Assembly: GCF_015832195.1 (NCBI RefSeq)
Contig: NC_052020.1
Span: 59,771,888-59,835,887 of the forward strand
Reading direction: 5' to 3'
DNA from: Motacilla alba alba
Taxonomy: Eukaryota > Chordata > Aves > Passeriformes > Motacillidae
Length of the DNA: 64,000 bases
The first letter of the stretch is position 1. Each line of letters opens with the position of its first letter. Made by a program: the position numbers and the translations under genes. This document shows positions 55,531 to 64,000 of this stretch, piece by piece. The notes under the pieces were generated by a model. The model was not told the origin of the DNA and did not search any database. It saw only the letters and a program-made list of their open reading frames with translations.

Positions 55531-55781
55531 AGCCTGCTCGCCAGCCTTAAATTCGGGGAAATTCACCCCAAAGTTTCAGTAATGGGCGCTTCGCCTGTTA
55601 GCGGTGACCAGGGCCCGGCTGGGAGCTCCTCACGCCGCGGCGCGGCCATTGACGCTCCTTGTCGCCGTGCCCTGACATTGCTGAGGGCACCTTCGCCTCA
55701 CACGCCCGCTTCCATCTTGGCTCCATCGCCCGTGGGAATCACGCTGCTGCCTCACATTTCAGCTGGCGACCAAGCCAAGCG

Positions 55782-55930
55782 GGTCATCTCTGGGAGGTTT
55801 GGAGTCCCCATCCCTGGAGGTGTCCGAGGAACGCCTCAGTGGCCTCGCTGCTCTGGGCTGGGGACGAGCTGGGCATCAGTCACAGACTGGATTCAATGAT
55901 CTTAGAGGTCTTTTCCATCCTAAATGACTC
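55782..55930 (+). mobile_element. CR1 fragment upstream of STYX
   Basis: Diverged sense CR1 with CCCCATCCCTGGAGGTGTCC and CAATGATCTTAGAGGTC. Confidence 0.75.
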
Positions 55931-56029
55931 TGGGATCTCCAGTCTGCTCCTCTTCGTGTAAACGATGCCTCAGACACCTCAGTGTTGGGGCAAGAACCTG
56001 TTTTTCTGCTTTTTGAGATCCTATGCTCT

Positions 56030-56340
56030 GAGAACTCTGGGAGAGCTGGAGAGGGACTGGGGACAAGAGATGGAGGGACAGGACACAAGGAATGGCTTCC
56101 ACTGCCAGAGGGCAGGGATGGATGGGAGATTGGGAGGAATTCCTGGCTGGGAGGGTGGTGGGACCCTGGCACAGGGTGCCCAGAGCAGCTGTGGCTGCCC
56201 CTGGATCCCTGGAAGGGCCCAAGGCCAGGTTGGACAGGGCTTGGAGGCACATGGGACAGTGGAAGGGGTCCCTGCCAGTGGCAGGGGGTTGGACTGGATG
56301 GTCCTTAAGCTCCCTTCAAACCATTTTATGATTCTGTGAG
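56030..56340 (+). mobile_element. CR1 fragment upstream of STYX
   Basis: Sense CR1 of about 310 bp, from GAACTCTGGGAGAGCTGGAG to the terminal TTTTATGATTCTGTGAG. Confidence 0.85.
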
Positions 56341-56501
56341 ATTTCACTTTAAGCTGCAGTCATTCATTCCTTTGCTTTTCGGTGAACCAAAATTCCACAC
56401 TAGTATCAGTGGAATTTCTGAGGGAAGCTTAGTCAAAGTAAGCAAAACTCAATGCGTTGGTTGCTTAAATAAAATCGGAAGTGTCCTTTTGGAAATACTA
56501 G

Positions 56502-57315
56502 TGTGAGATACAAAGCTGTGTTTCGTGTCGGGTACATACACGTAGCGTGTGTACTTGTGATTGTGATATGTGTGGAAACTGATCAGGGGACAATTAAAGG
56601 ACGAATTCTAATAAATAACTGAGGGAGTAAAGCATGGAAGAAGGCCTTTGAACTTATCCTTTGTTTGCAATTAACTTTTATAGCATCTGAATTAAAGCTT
56701 TAAGGATGTTGCTTTCTGCACGTAGCTAGGTATTGAACAGCTTTGCCGTAATAACTTTTTGAAGTATAATTTTAGACTATTGCTTGTAGTAAGGAGCTTT
56801 GAAACTATAGCTTTAGGATATATAAAAAGGAAACATGCTTATCTCGACACCTTAACAAAACAGGTAAGAGCAGCTTGAGAAAGGAAGGTGAACATCAACC
56901 CAAGGATTGATGGCTTCGACCAAGGGAAGCTAGACATCACTGTTATGAGATTTATAGTCTTTGCAATTAAAAGGTGGGCTCACATCTGGAGTCTGGACCG
57001 CACCAGCTGGGAGACCTCTGTCTTCTTTCGGAAGCCGGACCCCACCATCTGGGGATACTCCTTTCTGGGGTACATCCTGAGAAAAACTAACTCACAGTAG
57101 TGTATAGAACTGTGAGGTAAAAATTGGGACTAGAAACTGCTGAGAGAGCCTATGAGTACCCCTAGAAACACCTGTAAGCCTCAACCGTCGGTGTGCAGCT
57201 GGAGGGAAAACTTCCCCCACTGTACCCAGTGCTGTTTTGCTCATCCTTTACCACATTAATTAATAAATTGATTGCTGCTTGAATATTGGCCTAGTCAAGC
57301 TTCTTATTTATAACA
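56502..57315 (+). mobile_element. Solo LTR of an endogenous retrovirus
   Basis: An 814-bp block starting TGTGAGATAC and ending TTTATAACA, flanked by CTAG on both sides (56498-56501 and 57316-57319), a candidate 4-bp target duplication. It has a TATA-like box (ATATATAAAAAGG, about 56,818-56,830) and AATAAA at 57261-57266, so it reads on the + strand. The 70-codon open frame inside (56888-57100) is LTR sequence, not a gene. Its position between the STYX promoter and the PSMC6 3' end suggests it is tolerated. A 4-bp duplication fits gammaretrovirus-like ERVs. The family is not identified. Confidence 0.65.
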
Positions 57316-58195
57316 CTAGCACCGGAATTTTAGAGTCTCAATTTTTTTTTCCTAGTGCACCTTTCTGCTGTTTTTACTACATAAAACTTTGAGAAACCTT
57401 CAGCAATCACCTTTCAGCAACCATTCCCTCAGCCAGAGGCTCAGCTCGCTGTTTACATCACTGTTCTGCTCAGAAATGGACTTTGATTTCATGTTCTCAT
57501 TGTTCCAGGCACATGGGCCGTACGAGCTGCACTCAAAAGGTTGTTAAAACTAAACCTGAGATTTGCATCTTTCCGCTCCTGACATGGCCACGACAGGGAG
57601 AAAGGTCTGTAACAGCCATACAAACAGGGAAATATTGTCGCCTGCCCTGTTTTAACTGCCCTGTGCTACACCTTACACCATCTGTTCGATCTGTGATGGG
57701 AAAGGAAATAAAACTACAGCTGTTAAAATTGCCAGGGAGATGCTGGATGTTTCCTGGGAAGTCAGGAGCTAATCTAATGTAACTGCCTGTCAGCTGAGCA
57801 GGCCCAGAGTAATCCAATTAGGATAATTAGAAGTAGCCAGAAGTGCAATTTAGTGCATTGCTGCTCCAGTCCAACATTCAGGTGAGCTGCACACTGCACT
57901 GGGACTGTGTGCACCCCTCGGGGTGGAACTGCTTGGAAAATAAAACCAAAAATCAAGCAGATGCCCTTAAAACCACCACCACCTTGTTTGCTTCTTGCAA
58001 TAAATCAACACCAGCTCAGGTAAATGCTATTTCCAGAATTCAGCAGCAAATGAGTGTGCCCAGGTGGGCAAAGAGGCCAAAGGCACCTGGCTTGCACCAG
58101 GCACGGTGTGGCCACAGGAGCAGGGCAGTGCCTGTCCCCTGTGCTGCCACTGCTGAGGCACCTCCAGCCCTGGGGACAGCTCTGGGCCCCGCATG

Positions 58196-58480
58196 GAGGG
58201 GACACTGAGGGGCTGGAGCGTGTCCAGGGAAGGGAATGGAGCCCCAGGAGAGACTGGGGGAGCTGGGAAGGGGATCAGGCTGGAGAAAAGGAGGCTCAGG
58301 AGGGACCTTGTGGCTCTGCACAGCTCCTGCCAGGAGGGGACAGCTGGGGGGGTCGGGCTGTGCTCCCAGGGAACAGGGACAGGAGGAGAGGGAACAGCCT
58401 CAGGCTGGGCCAGGGGAGGGTTAGATTGGATATTAGGGAAAATTCCTTCAGGGAAAGGATTGTCCAGACCCCACCAGTCC
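58196..58480 (+). mobile_element. CR1 fragment between PSMC6 and solo LTR
   Basis: Sense CR1 with GGGCTGGAGCGTGTCCAGGG, GAGGGACCTTGTGGCTCTGC and TTGGATATTAGGGAAAATTC. Confidence 0.8.
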
Positions 58481-58594
58481 CTCCTCTCTCCAAGGGTTAG
58501 GCTGCCTCTGTTTGGTAGAGCAGGCACAGGACTCCAATCCTTACACCACAGAAAAGTTGCTCCTCCAACTCAGAAGACACAAAATCCACCAGGA

Positions 58595-58982
58595 TAAACA
58601 GATTTAAACAGGTTTTATTCATAAACTGTTTGGGGAAAGGAGATTTACTGATATACAAAAAGTCAAGAAATGAACTGACTTTTTTCTGTTTGTGAATCCC
58701 TTCAGGCACGTTTACAAATTCCCACCATAATTGCTAAGAGAACAATACATCTCCACACATTTGTACTGAGCCCGGGCTGTAATGAACATTGCATTTCAGA
58801 ATTGTACAGAAAACACACTCCTGTAGCCAACTTGCAACTAGCATTCCCAAAATTACTAGCTACATGCTACACGAACACCTTACAATGATAATCAAGAGGT
58901 ACATTATTTCTCTCCTTTTTTTTTTTTGTTATGCATTAACCCAGTAGGATGTGTACAATCAATCACAAATTCTATGGTTAAT
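58595..58982 (-). other. PSMC6: PSMC6 3' UTR
   Basis: A-T rich 3' UTR of about 390 bases ending near an AATAAA on the - strand at 58619-58614. The signal is followed downstream by GT-rich sequence (TCCTGGTGGATTTTGTG). Beyond it lies a CR1 fragment. Confidence 0.75.
58614..58619 (-). terminator. PSMC6: PSMC6 poly(A) signal
   Basis: AATAAA on the - strand with a good GT-rich downstream element, 364 bases after the stop. Confidence 0.75.
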
Positions 58983-63557
<4,575 letters not shown>

Positions 63558-63628
63558 CTGGATAAACAAAAGAAACAAGAGACTGAAGCTGTTTAATTAC
63601 TGACTCAACACTGCCTGCCAGTGACTTA

Positions 63629-64000
<372 letters not shown>

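Noticed and set aside
56888..57100. 70-codon frame MNINPRIDGFDQ...
   Set aside because: Lies wholly within the solo LTR, in a region that carries regulatory rather than protein-coding sequence.

Overview
This window looks like nuclear DNA from a bird, probably a songbird. It carries four intron-containing vertebrate genes, about 30 fragments of CR1 (the main avian LINE), two retroviral LTRs of avian type, short introns and CpG-rich promoters. The gene order FERMT2 > GNPNAT1 > < STYX < PSMC6 matches the block I know from human chromosome 14q22, with the orientation of the whole block reversed. The songbird assignment rests on LTR and repeat style only and is tentative.

Layout. (1) 1-17,185, + strand: the 3' part of FERMT2 (kindlin-2). 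Thirteen coding exons are present, from the F1/F2 linker to the stop codon at 15,892, followed by a 3' UTR of about 1.3 kb. Two exons are in-frame microexons of 33 and 21 nt. (2) 17.2-28.8 kb: intergenic, with CR1 pieces and a 28-bp minisatellite, and no gene I can support. (3) 28.8-36.3 kb, + strand: GNPNAT1, with a CpG-rich promoter, a likely non-coding first exon and five coding exons encoding 190 aa. (4) 36.3-39.6 kb: intergenic tail-to-tail spacer with a 42-bp minisatellite and AT microsatellites. (5) 40.1-55.2 kb, - strand: complete STYX, eleven coding exons encoding 223 aa. Its 9.9-kb first intron holds an endogenous-retrovirus LTR and a TACGTA-rich minisatellite. (6) 55.5-58.6 kb: STYX upstream region with CR1 fragments and a second solo LTR. 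(7) 58.6-64.0 kb, - strand: the last seven coding exons of PSMC6 (proteasome ATPase Rpt4). The 5' end lies beyond the window, behind a polypurine satellite.

The four genes do not form a pathway. FERMT2 activates integrins at focal adhesions. GNPNAT1 makes GlcNAc-6-phosphate for UDP-GlcNAc. STYX is a catalytically dead phosphatase acting in ERK and F-box protein control. PSMC6 is a 26S proteasome base ATPase. They are neighbours by conserved synteny only. Every coding intron I mapped has GT-AG ends, and exon phases add up through each gene.

The most interesting observations are: the two FERMT2 microexons; a (GGTTG)n-type array that seems to have grown inside a CR1 element; and an ERV LTR directly followed by a perfect 18-nt tRNA-Asn primer-binding sequence, with a candidate 6-bp target duplication lying 13 bp beyond that sequence. 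I did not find a new gene system.
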